Assembly: GCF_002736105.1 (NCBI RefSeq)
Contig: NZ_CP024123.1
Span: 240,001 to 304,000 of the forward strand
Source: Solibacillus sp. R5-41
Lineage (GTDB): Bacteria > Bacillota > Bacilli > Bacillales_A > Planococcaceae
Length of the DNA: 64,000 nt
Reading direction: 5' to 3'
Position 1 is the first letter of the stretch. Each line of letters begins with the position of its first letter. The notes beneath the pieces were generated by a model, which was not told the DNA's origin, did no database searches, and saw only the letters and a list, made by a program, of their open reading frames with translations. Position numbers and translations under genes: made by a program. Below, piece by piece: positions 18,785 through 27,495 of this stretch.

Positions 18785-19990
18785 ATGATTGAAGTAAAAG
18801 GTCAGTACACGGATGCAGTGATTTATACAAATAACCCGCAAGAAGCTGCCATTTTGCAAATCAAGGAGCTCGTCAATCAATCCTTTATGCAAGGGGCAAA
18901 GGTACGCATTATGCCAGATTACCATGCAGGGAAAGGTTGTGTAATTGGTACGACGATTGTATTGAATGATCGGGTTGTGCCAAATTTAGTCGGTGTGGAT
19001 GTTGGCTGTGGTGTGCTCGTTTCAGAAATTGGCAAGGGAAAGGTTGATTTTAATAAGCTTGATGAAATCATTCGTAGCTTTGTCCCAAGTGGGAATGCAA
19101 TTCATGAAAACGTAGACAAGGCCAATCTAACCGAAACATATACAAATGAAGCTTTTATTGCACGCGGCTTACAAGATGATTATACGAATCGTTCGCTCGG
19201 TACGCTTGGTGGAGGCAATCATTTCGTAGAGATCGCACAAGATGATACAGGCATACACTATTTGCTCATTCATACAGGGTCACGTTATGTAGGTGCGAAG
19301 GTGGCAAGCTGGCATCAAAAACGTGCATTTGAGTCATTGCAGCGTGCGGATTTAACGGAAAAGATGAATCAGTTAAAAGAGGAAGGCCGTCATCAGGAAA
19401 TTCAAGAGATGATTCAAGCATTTAAGTTAGAAAATCCTGTTGTACCGAAAGATTTAGCTTATTTAGAAGGCGATTTGTTTACGGATTACATTGCAGATAT
19501 GAAACTAGCACAGCAATTCGCACGAGATAATCGCAAGGTCATTGCACAAATAATTGCTGAACATATGAAATGGGATTATCAATCACAGTTTGATTCAGTG
19601 CATAATTACATTGATACGGATTCGATGATTTTACGTAAAGGGGCTGTTCGCGCGGCAAGTGGGGAGCAGTTAGTCATTCCGATGAATATGCGTGATGGCT
19701 CATTAATTTGTGTTGGGAAAGGTAATGCAGAGTGGAACGAATCAGCACCCCACGGAGCAGGACGTATTTATTCACGAAAAGCAGCGATGAAAAACTTATC
19801 AATGGATGATTTTAATGAGACAATGAGTGGCATTTGGACGACTTCTGTATCAGAAGAAACATTAGATGAAGCCCCAATGGCATACAAGCCGATGCAAGAA
19901 ATTGTCGATCAAATTGGTGAGACGGTCGAAATCCAAAAGCATATTACGCCGGTATATAATTTCAAGGCGAGCGATAAATGGAAGAAATGA
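18785..19990 (+). CDS. rtcB: RtcB-family RNA ligase
   Basis: A protein of about 401 residues. RtcB joins RNA 2',3'-cyclic phosphate (or 3'-phosphate) ends to 5'-OH ends with GTP and manganese. Conserved motifs are 'GVDVGCGVLVSEIG', 'GTLGGGNHFVEI', 'HTGSR' and 'GKGNAEWNESAPHGAGRIYS', which carries the histidine that accepts GMP. The frame stays open upstream to TTG 18644, but ATG 18785 is preferred because the family starts there and AAGGAAGTGAAGG precedes it. No archease or RtcA gene lies beside it, so its RNA target is not suggested by context. Confidence 0.88.
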   Translation: MIEVKGQYTDAVIYTNNPQEAAILQIKELVNQSFMQGAKVRIMPDYHAGKGCVIGTTIVLNDRVVPNLVGVDVGCGVLVSEIGKGKVDFNKLDEIIRSFVPSGNAIHENVDKANLTETYTNEAFIARGLQDDYTNRSLGTLGGGNHFVEIAQDDTGIHYLLIHTGSRYVGAKVASWHQKRAFESLQRADLTEKMNQLKEEGRHQEIQEMIQAFKLENPVVPKDLAYLEGDLFTDYIADMKLAQQFARDNRKVIAQIIAEHMKWDYQSQFDSVHNYIDTDSMILRKGAVRAASGEQLVIPMNMRDGSLICVGKGNAEWNESAPHGAGRIYSRKAAMKNLSMDDFNETMSGIWTTSVSEETLDEAPMAYKPMQEIVDQIGETVEIQKHITPVYNFKASDKWKK

Positions 19991-20016
19991 ATTACACCTT
20001 GGCGTAATTGAGCCCG
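19990..20016. repeat. Dispersed palindrome, copy 2
   Basis: AATTACACC and GGCGTAATT surround a TT centre, followed by GAGCCCGGAG. The sequence starts in the rtcB stop codon. Copies 1 (3954) and 3 (49622) share the palindrome core, and copy 3 also shares the CCGGA tail. Confidence 0.5.
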
Positions 20017-20027
20017 GAGCAGATGAG

Positions 20028-20063
20028 CACACAGGCAGTGAGGTGATGCCTGTGTATTTTTTA
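20028..20063 (+). terminator. Terminator after rtcB
   Basis: CACACAGGCA (20028-20037) pairs with TGCCTGTGTA (20047-20056), followed by six T residues. Confidence 0.85.
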
Positions 20064-20217
20064 AAATAGCTTAACACCAAAATCTGTACTTGCGAAATAT
20101 TCAAGCTTATAACATATGCCGTCGAATGCATCATAGAAAACTTACATTAAGATGTTAGAATCATTTGTTTAACATAAATGAATTTTCTTCACTTATAGTA
20201 ACCTTCATACAATCCCT

Positions 20218-21492
20218 CTATTCGATTACGATAATTTGAGTAAAAAATCCATTTTCTACATTTGTATTTAACGTTACATTCGGATAATTATTCAAGATAC
20301 TTTTAACCGTGCTTAACCCTTTTCCACGATTTTGTCCCTTTGTTGAAAAGCTCTCTGTAAATATTTGCTCTATATTGACCGGTTCATCGACCATAGTATT
20401 ATCAATAATAATCATCAAGGAATCTGGAGTACTTTTAAAAAACGCAATACCAATGTCTTTTTGAGACTCCGTGCGATTATTCGCTTCAATTGCGTTATCA
20501 AAAAAGATGCCTAAAATTCTAGCGATATCAATTACATTCATATTGATTTCGTCAATTTCATCAGCTATTTCAAGATCGACTGATATGCCTTCTTTTTCAG
20601 CTTGCAACGTCTTCGTTAAAATGAGCCCTTTAATTCCTGGAATGTGCAACTTTGATATGTTCGCTAGCTGCTCATTTCTTTTTAATGTATCTTCTTCGGC
20701 TGTAAAAATATGCTTTTTGAAATATTTCTTTAAACCTTCAAAATCATCTAGCTCTATGTATCCCTGCATCGTAAATAAGATGTTCGCATGGTCATGACGA
20801 AACTTTTGCATATCATGATTGATTAACTCCATTGAATGCATATAGTCTGTAAACTGTTCGGTTTCAAATTTAATCTTTTGGATATTATTTTCCTTTTTTA
20901 TAGTTTTAGTTGTGAAATAAAGAACAAATAACATGATTGTAAAATAAATAAACTGTGTAATAATGTTGAATTTCAGTAGATTATCTTGTGAAAAATATTC
21001 TGTTAAGTAAATGTTGATATAGAAGGTGCTCATCGTCACAAATGCTATAAACATAATCAGTACATAGGCACTCTTCTTTTTACCAAACATTATATAAATC
21101 CGTCTTGTTACTAAATGATAAACGATGGTGTTAATTGAAAATAAAACAACAAATATACAATATTGTTCTAAAATTCCTGGCAGGAAATCATAAGGTAAGG
21201 ACTTCATCAAATATTGTGAAACGTTGTCTGATATAATACCGATAATCAAAACGAAACATAGATGTATAAGAGTAAGGTATCTTTTAGTTAACCAATAAAA
21301 ATAAAGAAAGAAACTTATGATTATGAAAATAATTCCTTGCCACTGACCAATCCAAAGGAAAATAAGAGTAGTAGGGCAAATAACCATTAAAACATAAACT
21401 AAAATATCCTTATGTTTAATATTTTTTTGTGTTATGAAGGTAATTGCCCAAAATATTAAAACAAACTCAATAATTAAAAATAAAAGCTCCAT
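20218..21492 (-). CDS. AgrC/ComD-like sensor histidine kinase
   Basis: A 424-residue kinase of the HPK10 peptide-sensing class. Residues 1-195 form six to seven transmembrane helices, as in AgrC. The phospho-acceptor is His233 in 'FRHDHANILF', an N-box lies in 'FFDNAIEANN', and a glycine-rich G-box in 'TKGQNRGKGL'. Such kinases sense secreted peptides and phosphorylate LytTR regulators. None of the usual partners (agrB, agrD, agrA) is intact here: upstream lies only a truncated membrane-protein fragment, and no response regulator follows before the convergent rtcB. It may be an orphaned relic or may work with distant partners. Confidence 0.8.
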   Translation of the reverse strand: MELLFLIIEFVLIFWAITFITQKNIKHKDILVYVLMVICPTTLIFLWIGQWQGIIFIIISFFLYFYWLTKRYLTLIHLCFVLIIGIISDNVSQYLMKSLPYDFLPGILEQYCIFVVLFSINTIVYHLVTRRIYIMFGKKKSAYVLIMFIAFVTMSTFYINIYLTEYFSQDNLLKFNIITQFIYFTIMLFVLYFTTKTIKKENNIQKIKFETEQFTDYMHSMELINHDMQKFRHDHANILFTMQGYIELDDFEGLKKYFKKHIFTAEEDTLKRNEQLANISKLHIPGIKGLILTKTLQAEKEGISVDLEIADEIDEINMNVIDIARILGIFFDNAIEANNRTESQKDIGIAFFKSTPDSLMIIIDNTMVDEPVNIEQIFTESFSTKGQNRGKGLSTVKSILNNYPNVTLNTNVENGFFTQIIVIE

Positions 21493-21510
21493 GTGATACC
21501 CCGTCTTAAG

Positions 21511-21669
21511 TTATTCTTTTGATGCTAGTGTAAAGATTAATGCTAACAGAATACTAGTACCTATGTATAAATAGGTTACTGGAAAAGTTATGTTTAAATC
21601 AGCTAAATAATTGACTGCTACAGGAATTACAATCCCGCGCCAAATAAGACAAGCATATAAACTATTGAG
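21511..21669 (-). pseudogene. 5'-truncated membrane-protein remnant upstream of kinase
   Basis: An open minus-strand frame without a start codon encodes about 50 residues ('LYACLIWRGIVIPVAVNY', then 'TYLYIGTSILLALIFTLASK') with two hydrophobic segments. It ends 18 bases before the kinase start. Its position matches that of an AgrB-like peptide protease in agr-type loci, but the sequence is too short to name. A stop codon and AT-rich DNA replace its N-terminus. Confidence 0.4.
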
Positions 21670-21940
21670 GTGTCACTTGTCGTATAAGAAAGAAGATAAT
21701 ATGTATAATTAAAGATGGAACAAAAATTTCCTCATTCAAGGACTGAATAATGTTCTGGATTCAAAAGATTAAATAGGGCAGTTTCTAGTCTATTACTCCA
21801 GTATTTCTCCCTCTAAAAATAGTAATTTACAAACAACCTCATATCCCCCAAAAACATTTTCCTAGTACAATTATATCATTATTTTACATATAAGGTTTAC
21901 TATGTGGATTTTATTATGCTTAATAAGCAAGTATTAAATT

Positions 21941-22048
21941 GCACATGAGTTGCACGAACACAACAGAGATTCAGTTGAAAGTCTTGAAAACAACTGGGTA
22001 AAAAATACAACACCTAAAGAAATAGTCAATATGTACAAGTTTCGCTGA
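21941..22048 (+). pseudogene. Coding fragment in kinase/sigma gap
   Basis: An open frame of about 36 codons without a start ('AHELHEHNRDSVESLENNW', ending 'PKEIVNMYKFR') has protein-like composition. No start or ribosome site precedes it, so it looks like the tail of a decayed gene. The rest of 21670-22165 shows no gene apart from the promoter described next. Confidence 0.25.
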
Positions 22049-22117
22049 ACGATTGAAAATTGTTTATTTCATTTTACATAGACAAACATATATTCTGGTA
22101 AAAACCTTTATAAATAG

Positions 22118-22146
22118 TGAAATTATTTCGTTCGCCAACCCGTTAT
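22118..22146 (+). promoter_or_regulatory. Candidate ECF-type autoregulatory promoter
   Basis: TGAAAT (22118-22123) and CGTTAT (22141-22146) are 17 bases apart, 20 bases before the sigma gene. This resembles the TGAAAC-N16-CGT pattern of Bacillus ECF promoters, as expected if the sigma factor transcribes its own operon. Confidence 0.45.
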
Positions 22147-22165
22147 AGTTAATGAAGGGGGGAAG

Positions 22166-22729
22166 ATGATGAACGAGCAATTGATTATAAAAAAAGTATT
22201 AGCAGGCGACAAAAGTGCCTTTGCCGCAATTATTCAAACCTATAAAAATCCACTTTACGCCACGATTTTACGCATGACTTATGATGCACAGCTTGCTCAG
22301 GACCTTGTGCAGGAAGCATTTATTAAAATATATGAGCAGCTAGCGCACTATAAAGCAACGGGCTCATTTAAAAGCTGGATGTACCGTGTAGCTATTAATC
22401 ATTGTTTGGATGAACTACGGAAAAAGCAGTATCAATATAAAAATGAGCCGATTGAGGATGAGCAACTTGTGGAAAAAAATCATCCTGAAGTAGTGTATTT
22501 GAAAAGAGAAAGGGAGCGGCAATTAGAACGGTTGCTAAGTCAATTACCCGAGCAGGAACGAATGATTTTATTATTACGCTATAACAATGAATGCAGCTAT
22601 GAGGAAATTAGTGAGCTGATGCATATATCAGTATCGGATGTTCGCAATAAATTACATCGTTCAAAGAAAAAGATGCGTCAGCAAGTAAAAGAAGGAGGCG
22701 ATTTTTATGAACTGTCCGAGCGTGGATAA
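22166..22729 (+). CDS. ECF-type RNA polymerase sigma factor
   Basis: A 187-residue sigma-70 family protein. Region 2 is at about residues 20-90 ('QLAQDLVQEAFIKIYEQLAH', 'FKSWMYRVAINHCLDELRKK'). Region 4 is at about 125-180 ('LPEQERMILLLRYNNECSYE', 'ISELMHISVSDVRNKLHRSK'). It directs RNA polymerase to a stress regulon. The ATG lies behind AGGGGGG; a second ATG at 22169 is equally possible. Its last 23 bases overlap the start of the anti-sigma gene, the standard coupling for such pairs. Confidence 0.92.
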   Translation: MMNEQLIIKKVLAGDKSAFAAIIQTYKNPLYATILRMTYDAQLAQDLVQEAFIKIYEQLAHYKATGSFKSWMYRVAINHCLDELRKKQYQYKNEPIEDEQLVEKNHPEVVYLKRERERQLERLLSQLPEQERMILLLRYNNECSYEEISELMHISVSDVRNKLHRSKKKMRQQVKEGGDFYELSERG

Positions 22730-24227
22730 GCTATCGCAATATGTGGATCACTTACTAAATCAAGAGGAACAGCAAGCTATTGCGGAACATCTGAAACAAT
22801 GTACGAGCTGTCAGCAAATTGTTACGTTATTTGAAGGAGAAGAGCAATTTCTAAAAGAAACGCTTCAAGCACCAACGTTACCAGATGATTTTGAAGCGCA
22901 AATTTTAGCGCAAGTAAAGCCATATAAGAAAAAACGAACTATTTGGATGATTAGCTCAGGTGTCGCTGCGGCAGCGGTTTTGTCAGTGGGGATTTTAACA
23001 GTAGTCAGTCCAAGCTTTGCGGAATTAATTGCCAGTTTCTTTTCAACTGAGCAGGTGGATTCAGGCTATCATGAGGCAGAAACGCTTGGTTTTGTTGAGC
23101 AAGTGAATTATGAAGTAACGGACAACGGGTTAACAGTTCGGGTCGATGAGGTGATGGCAGATACAACACGACTCGCATTCACGTACCAAATTATCGATAA
23201 AAATGGCAAGGTAAAGAATCCCTATATTGAGAATTGGCATGAAAAAAATAACATGAAGTTTATGAATAATGCGAATGAGGAATTGCCACAAGAAGATTAT
23301 GGTTCATGGCACTACAAAGAAGGCGATATCGGCTTTTTTGAATTGAGAACACCGAATGTTACAGAGGACGTTATATTAAAATGGCAAATACGAGACATCA
23401 ATGGCAAAGAAGGAAATTGGGATATGGAGATTCCGATTCCTATCGAAAAAGCACTGGCCTCTATGACAATATTGAATTTACAAAACGCGACGTATGCACA
23501 GCAAAATGTAAGCGTCACATTTGAAAAAGCGCGATTTTCACCATCCGCAATGGAAATAAGCTATACGACTGCATTTACAGAGCCGTTAAAGGAATCAAAA
23601 CTGTCAGCAAAGGCTTTTACACAACCTGATGTAGATGTCGCGTATATGATTAAAGATGAGAAAGGTGAGCTGCTTGCAACGAATTTCACTTATGGTAGTT
23701 ATTTTGGTGACGGTAAGGGGGCAATTTCTGCAATTGGTACTACTTCAGAAAACCAACAACAATTTAGTCATAAGGAAATGTTTGTCCCTATAAAAACAGA
23801 AAAGCCATCCCTTGTTGTTGCAGGTTTTTTAAATCACGAAACAGTTGAGGAAGCTGTAAAATTCCATCCTTCTGATTTGAAGAATAAGGAGAAAGACAAA
23901 CCAGCCCTTATATTTAATGGCGAGCCGATAACGGTAAAGTTCATGCAAAAAGTGACGAATACAGGTTTGCGAATGGATTGGCCATTTATACAGCGAGAGC
24001 ACTATGCGGAAATTATGATTGATTATGATCGTGAAAAAATAAAAGAGGAACTGGATAGCTGGGTTTTAGAGGATTCCAAGGGTGAGTTGTATACCGTTTA
24101 TAATAGTGGAGGCCGTTTGCTCGTTTACGGGGTGGATTCTTTAGATGAGGAATTTACGCTCCACCTTACGAAAGTTGTGAAATTTAATCCATTGGAAAAA
24201 CCTTGGCGCATTCCGCTTTATGAATAA
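22707..24227 (+). CDS. Membrane-bound anti-sigma factor, zf-HC2 plus DUF4179
   Basis: A 506-residue partner of the upstream sigma factor. An N-terminal zinc-finger-type anti-sigma domain shows the H-x3-C-x2-C pattern in 'AEHLKQCTSCQQ' (about residues 26-37). One transmembrane helix lies at about 78-100, and a large extracytoplasmic region with DUF4179 character follows. By family knowledge, the N-terminal domain holds the sigma factor at the membrane until a surface signal releases it. The start overlaps the sigma gene, with AAGGAGG upstream. The signal sensed is unknown. Confidence 0.85.
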   Translation: MNCPSVDKLSQYVDHLLNQEEQQAIAEHLKQCTSCQQIVTLFEGEEQFLKETLQAPTLPDDFEAQILAQVKPYKKKRTIWMISSGVAAAAVLSVGILTVVSPSFAELIASFFSTEQVDSGYHEAETLGFVEQVNYEVTDNGLTVRVDEVMADTTRLAFTYQIIDKNGKVKNPYIENWHEKNNMKFMNNANEELPQEDYGSWHYKEGDIGFFELRTPNVTEDVILKWQIRDINGKEGNWDMEIPIPIEKALASMTILNLQNATYAQQNVSVTFEKARFSPSAMEISYTTAFTEPLKESKLSAKAFTQPDVDVAYMIKDEKGELLATNFTYGSYFGDGKGAISAIGTTSENQQQFSHKEMFVPIKTEKPSLVVAGFLNHETVEEAVKFHPSDLKNKEKDKPALIFNGEPITVKFMQKVTNTGLRMDWPFIQREHYAEIMIDYDREKIKEELDSWVLEDSKGELYTVYNSGGRLLVYGVDSLDEEFTLHLTKVVKFNPLEKPWRIPLYE

Positions 24228-24256
24228 AAAGGCATTTAGTAAAACCACATAAAAAA

Positions 24257-24290
24257 AGACATAGTTTTTATCGAAGGTGAGCTATGTCTT
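24257..24290. terminator. Hairpin after anti-sigma gene
   Basis: AAGACATAG (24257-24265) pairs with CTATGTCTT (24282-24290). The T run is on the minus-strand side, so its efficiency for the plus-strand operon is uncertain. Confidence 0.5.
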
Positions 24291-24312
24291 GCTCGTATAT
24301 ATTAACCCGAAT

Positions 24313-24345
24313 TTGAACACTTTAAGTCATGTATGTAAAATACAT
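24313..24345 (+). promoter_or_regulatory. nos promoter with NsrR-like operator
   Basis: TTGAAC (24313-24318) and TAAAAT (24336-24341) are 17 bases apart. The -10 is embedded in ATGTATGTAAAATACAT (24329-24345), a 6-5-6 inverted repeat followed by CTT. The arms, spacing and trailing CTT match the known NsrR consensus (ATGTATTTTAAATACAT). NsrR is a NO-sensing Fe-S repressor. Its action here is inferred. Confidence 0.6.
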
Positions 24346-24419
24346 CTTTACTATGGAAAGGCTTTCATTGAGTTTGTTACAAAAACGCTTCAAAATGAAA
24401 GGGGTAGGGGGAATACAAC

Positions 24420-25463
24420 ATGAACGAACAAGAACTAAATTCATTTTTAGCTTTATATAAAAAAGAAACGAAACAAACAGATGCATGGCTAGAACGTCGC
24501 CTTAATCAAGCGGAAGACCCACAATTTAACTTTACAACAGAGGAATTAACATTTGGTGCGCGTGTTGCTTGGCGCAATAGTAATAAATGCATTGGTCGAT
24601 TATTTTGGAATAGCTTAACTGTGTTGGACCAGCGTCATTTATTGGATGAGGAAGAGGTTTTTGGAGCGCTACTAGAGCATATTGCCTTTGCTACAAACAA
24701 CGGAAAAATCCGGCCAGTCATTTCGATTTTTGCACAAAACCGTGTACATATTTGGAATCATCAGCTCATTCGCTATGCAGGCTATGAAACCGCAGATGGT
24801 GTAATTGGTGATTCAGATTCATTGGCCTTTACAAAAATATGTGAGGCATTAGGTTGGCGCGGGGCATGTACAAATTTTGATGTGCTGCCACTTGTCATTC
24901 AAATAGATGATCACCAACCAACGTTTTTTGAAATTCCGAAAGACTATATAGTCGAAGTACAAATCGAGCATCCACACTATGATTTCTCAAGCTTACAAAT
25001 GAAATGGTATGCCGTTCCGATTATTTCGAGCATGCGCTTTAATATTGGTGGAATGGACTTTCAAGCAGCGCCGTTTAATGGCTGGTATATGGGAACAGAA
25101 ATTGGCGCGCGTAATTTAGCTGATGAAGCACGCTATCATTTCTTGCCAAAGGTGGCACAGCAAATGGGGCTAGAAACAACTTCGAATGCATCACTTTGGC
25201 AAGATCGAGCACTTGTAGAATTAAATGTCGCGGTGTTACATTCCTATAAGAAATCGGGTGTGAGCATTGTGGATCATCATACCGCAGCACAACAGTTTCA
25301 ATTGTTTCAACAGCAGGAACAAAAAGAACAGCGCGAAGTAACGGGGAACTGGGTGTGGCTCATTCCACCACTTTCTCCTGCGACAACATCTATTTACCAT
25401 CAACCGATTCACAATAAAACGAATAAACCAAATTATTTCTACCAGCAGCTTCCTTATAAATAA
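24420..25463 (+). CDS. nos: Bacterial nitric oxide synthase oxygenase
   Basis: A 347-residue oxygenase-only NO synthase, the typical bacterial length without the reductase domain. It oxidises L-arginine to citrulline and NO using haem and tetrahydrobiopterin or tetrahydrofolate, with electrons from separate flavodoxin-type reductases. The haem-ligating cysteine is Cys57 in '[16 protein letters not shown]'. The substrate and pterin region is recognisable in '[20 protein letters not shown]' and '[15 protein letters not shown]'. AAAGGGGTAGGGGG precedes the start. The gene is monocistronic. NO made by Bacillus enzymes protects against oxidative stress and antibiotics. Confidence 0.96.
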   Translation: MNEQELNSFLALYKKETKQTDAWLERRLNQAEDPQFNFTTEELTFGARVAWRNSNKCIGRLFWNSLTVLDQRHLLDEEEVFGALLEHIAFATNNGKIRPVISIFAQNRVHIWNHQLIRYAGYETADGVIGDSDSLAFTKICEALGWRGACTNFDVLPLVIQIDDHQPTFFEIPKDYIVEVQIEHPHYDFSSLQMKWYAVPIISSMRFNIGGMDFQAAPFNGWYMGTEIGARNLADEARYHFLPKVAQQMGLETTSNASLWQDRALVELNVAVLHSYKKSGVSIVDHHTAAQQFQLFQQQEQKEQREVTGNWVWLIPPLSPATTSIYHQPIHNKTNKPNYFYQQLPYK

Positions 25464-25469
25464 ACAAAA

Positions 25470-25507
25470 AGTCCCCCTCATCCATGTAAAAGGGATAAGG
25501 GGGATAC
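25470..25507. terminator. Bidirectional terminator between nos and nuclease gene
   Basis: AGTCCCCCTCATCC and GGGATAAGGGGGATACT form a strong hairpin between convergent genes, with a T5 run on the minus-strand side. Confidence 0.8.
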
Positions 25508-25512
25508 TTTCG

Positions 25513-26064
25513 TTATTTATTCAAAATGATATCAATTAATTCGTCACGATCAATTAAATAAACATCATTAATGTCGGCCAGTTTTTTTGCCTGTTTTGTA
25601 AAATGGCTATTCGTCACAACCCAAGCTTCAGTCGCATTATACATTTTTACAGCACCGATAATTTCCTGCACTGCTTTCACACCAACAGTACTAGAATAGC
25701 GCTTTGCCTGTACAGCAATTACCTCTTTGCCATCTTTTAATAGAAGGTCAGCACCGTAATCTCCGCTTGTTGCTGTATAGCTCACTTTAAAGCCTCGGCG
25801 TTTAAATAACTCGCCTAAAAAGCGTTCGAAATCCTCTCCGCTCATTACATCGACTTCACGAATACCGGATTTGCGTAGCTTTGCTGTTTTTCGAGATTTC
25901 CACCAAATTTTAAAAGCTATTAATAATACAAAGTAAAGAAGAATCCCAATGCCGACACCTTGTAATGTTTTATTAAAATACCAGCCAGCTGCACCCGCCA
26001 GGACGATCATGAACAATGTGAAATTAGGCATTCTTTTCTTTCTTTGTCGGTTTCGTTTACGCAA
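25513..26064 (-). CDS. Membrane-anchored Mrr-type restriction endonuclease
   Basis: A 183-residue protein. A basic N-terminus (MRKRNRQRKKR) and one or two transmembrane helices at about residues 13-50 anchor it. Residues 75-175 form a Mrr_cat domain: 'GEDFERFLGELFKRRGF', the catalytic Asp in 'SGDYGADLLL' and the Gln-x-Lys in 'VIAVQAKRY'. These are the PD-(D/E)xK nuclease residues. Mrr proteins cut modified DNA; small membrane-attached versions are common in Bacillota and their role is not settled. It is monocistronic, convergent with nos. Confidence 0.85.
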   Translation of the reverse strand: MRKRNRQRKKRMPNFTLFMIVLAGAAGWYFNKTLQGVGIGILLYFVLLIAFKIWWKSRKTAKLRKSGIREVDVMSGEDFERFLGELFKRRGFKVSYTATSGDYGADLLLKDGKEVIAVQAKRYSSTVGVKAVQEIIGAVKMYNATEAWVVTNSHFTKQAKKLADINDVYLIDRDELIDIILNK

Positions 26065-26145
26065 CTTCTATGTACTCCTTTAAATTTCAATGTTGTGATG
26101 TTTCTTGTAATTAGAGTATACCATAAATGAGTACATACGTTTGCA

Positions 26146-27345
26146 TTAGACGAATTGTTTTTTCGCGCTTATAAAGGAAGCAGTAAATAATAATACGGAA
26201 GCGATTAAAAATAATAGAACCGGGATTGTCCAGCTATTCGTTGCATCGTGGACATAGCCAAATAATACAGGACCAATTGCTGCAACTAAATAACCGACAG
26301 ACTGTGCAAAGCCCGATAAGTCAGCTGCTTCAAAAGCAGTTTCTGTTCGTAATGTGAAAAACATAAGGACAAGACTAAATGACGCTCCTCCTGCAAAACC
26401 TAAAAACATCATCCATAAAACGGCCAAGCTTGTCCATTCCATTAACACACCAGTAAACCCGATTATGTAACAAATGGAAAAAAAGAGCACAATCGGACGT
26501 TGTGATGAAAGCTTTCCGGCAATAATTGGAACGACAAATGTTAGTGGAATTTGTGCAAGCTGCATGATGGAGCCCATCCAACCAGCAGCTTGTGCATCCA
26601 TCCCCTGGCTAATAAAGATGTCTGGTAGCCAAGCGCTTGAACAATAAAAAATGAGTGATTGTAAGCCCATCGTTGCTGCAATTGCCCATGCAAGAGGGGA
26701 TTTCCACATTTTCTTTTTCGGTTTGTTCGAGCTGGCAAAGTTCATTTCTACTTTTCGATCCTTTAATATTGGAAGCCAAAAGAGTAAGGTTAATATTCCT
26801 AAAATAAGTGAAAGACCAAGTGCTAGTTGCCATCCAGAAATCGATGCAATTGGATAGCTAAGTCCTGCTGCAAGTCCGGCAGAAATATTCATAGATACAG
26901 AATAAATACCTGTTAATAATCCAATATGAAGAGGGAATTTCAGCTTGAAATAACTAGGGATGAGCACGTTTCCAAAAGCGATAGCGACCCCGATTAGTAT
27001 CGTCCCAAAAATGAGAAGCGAAGTCGAGCCAACAGAACGAAGCGCAACACCCATACATAAAATGATAACCGAATAAAATAGTGTCCATTCCATTCCGAAT
27101 TTCCTAGCGATACGTGCTGCAAACGGCGATACTGCCGCAAAAGCAAGCAAAGGAATCGTTGTTAAAAATCCAGCAAGGACGTTTGAAATCCCTAGTCCAT
27201 CTCGTATGAACGAAATGATGGGTCCAACAACCGTTAAAGGCGTTCGAAGTGTTGTCGCAAATAAAATAATGGCCAGTGTAAATAGCCAAATAGATTTATT
27301 TGATGATAAATTTTTGTCTGTGTATGTAACTAATTTAGAATTCAT
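26146..27345 (-). CDS. MFS transporter, CynX/NimT family
   Basis: A 399-residue, twelve-helix major facilitator protein. 'LRTPLTVVGPIISFIRDGLG' near the N-terminus, 'GNVLIPSYFKLKFP' near 130, and 'GLQSLIFYCSSAWLPDI' near 235 are typical of the CynX/YeaN group. Members are annotated as cyanate or 2-nitroimidazole transporters, but most substrates are unknown. AAAGGACGTG lies before the ATG. It is transcribed alone, with a TATAAT -10 about 40 bases upstream. Confidence 0.8.
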   Translation of the reverse strand: MNSKLVTYTDKNLSSNKSIWLFTLAIILFATTLRTPLTVVGPIISFIRDGLGISNVLAGFLTTIPLLAFAAVSPFAARIARKFGMEWTLFYSVIILCMGVALRSVGSTSLLIFGTILIGVAIAFGNVLIPSYFKLKFPLHIGLLTGIYSVSMNISAGLAAGLSYPIASISGWQLALGLSLILGILTLLFWLPILKDRKVEMNFASSNKPKKKMWKSPLAWAIAATMGLQSLIFYCSSAWLPDIFISQGMDAQAAGWMGSIMQLAQIPLTFVVPIIAGKLSSQRPIVLFFSICYIIGFTGVLMEWTSLAVLWMMFLGFAGGASFSLVLMFFTLRTETAFEAADLSGFAQSVGYLVAAIGPVLFGYVHDATNSWTIPVLLFLIASVLLFTASFISAKKQFV

Positions 27346-27435
27346 TTTTTCACGTCCTTTATTTAAATCAATATTATTATAACAGATGAGATCAGTTGCG
27401 CGAATTATCTGAAGAGATAATAAAATTCGAATTGG

Positions 27436-27464
27436 TTGCTATCAAAAATTTGGTATGCTAGAAT
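27436..27464 (+). promoter_or_regulatory. Promoter of lysine-riboswitch leader
   Basis: TTGCTA (27436-27441) and TAGAAT (27459-27464) are 17 bases apart, about 45 bases before the riboswitch aptamer. Confidence 0.55.
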
Positions 27465-27495
27465 TTGAACCGTTATAAAAATTAAATATTACATT

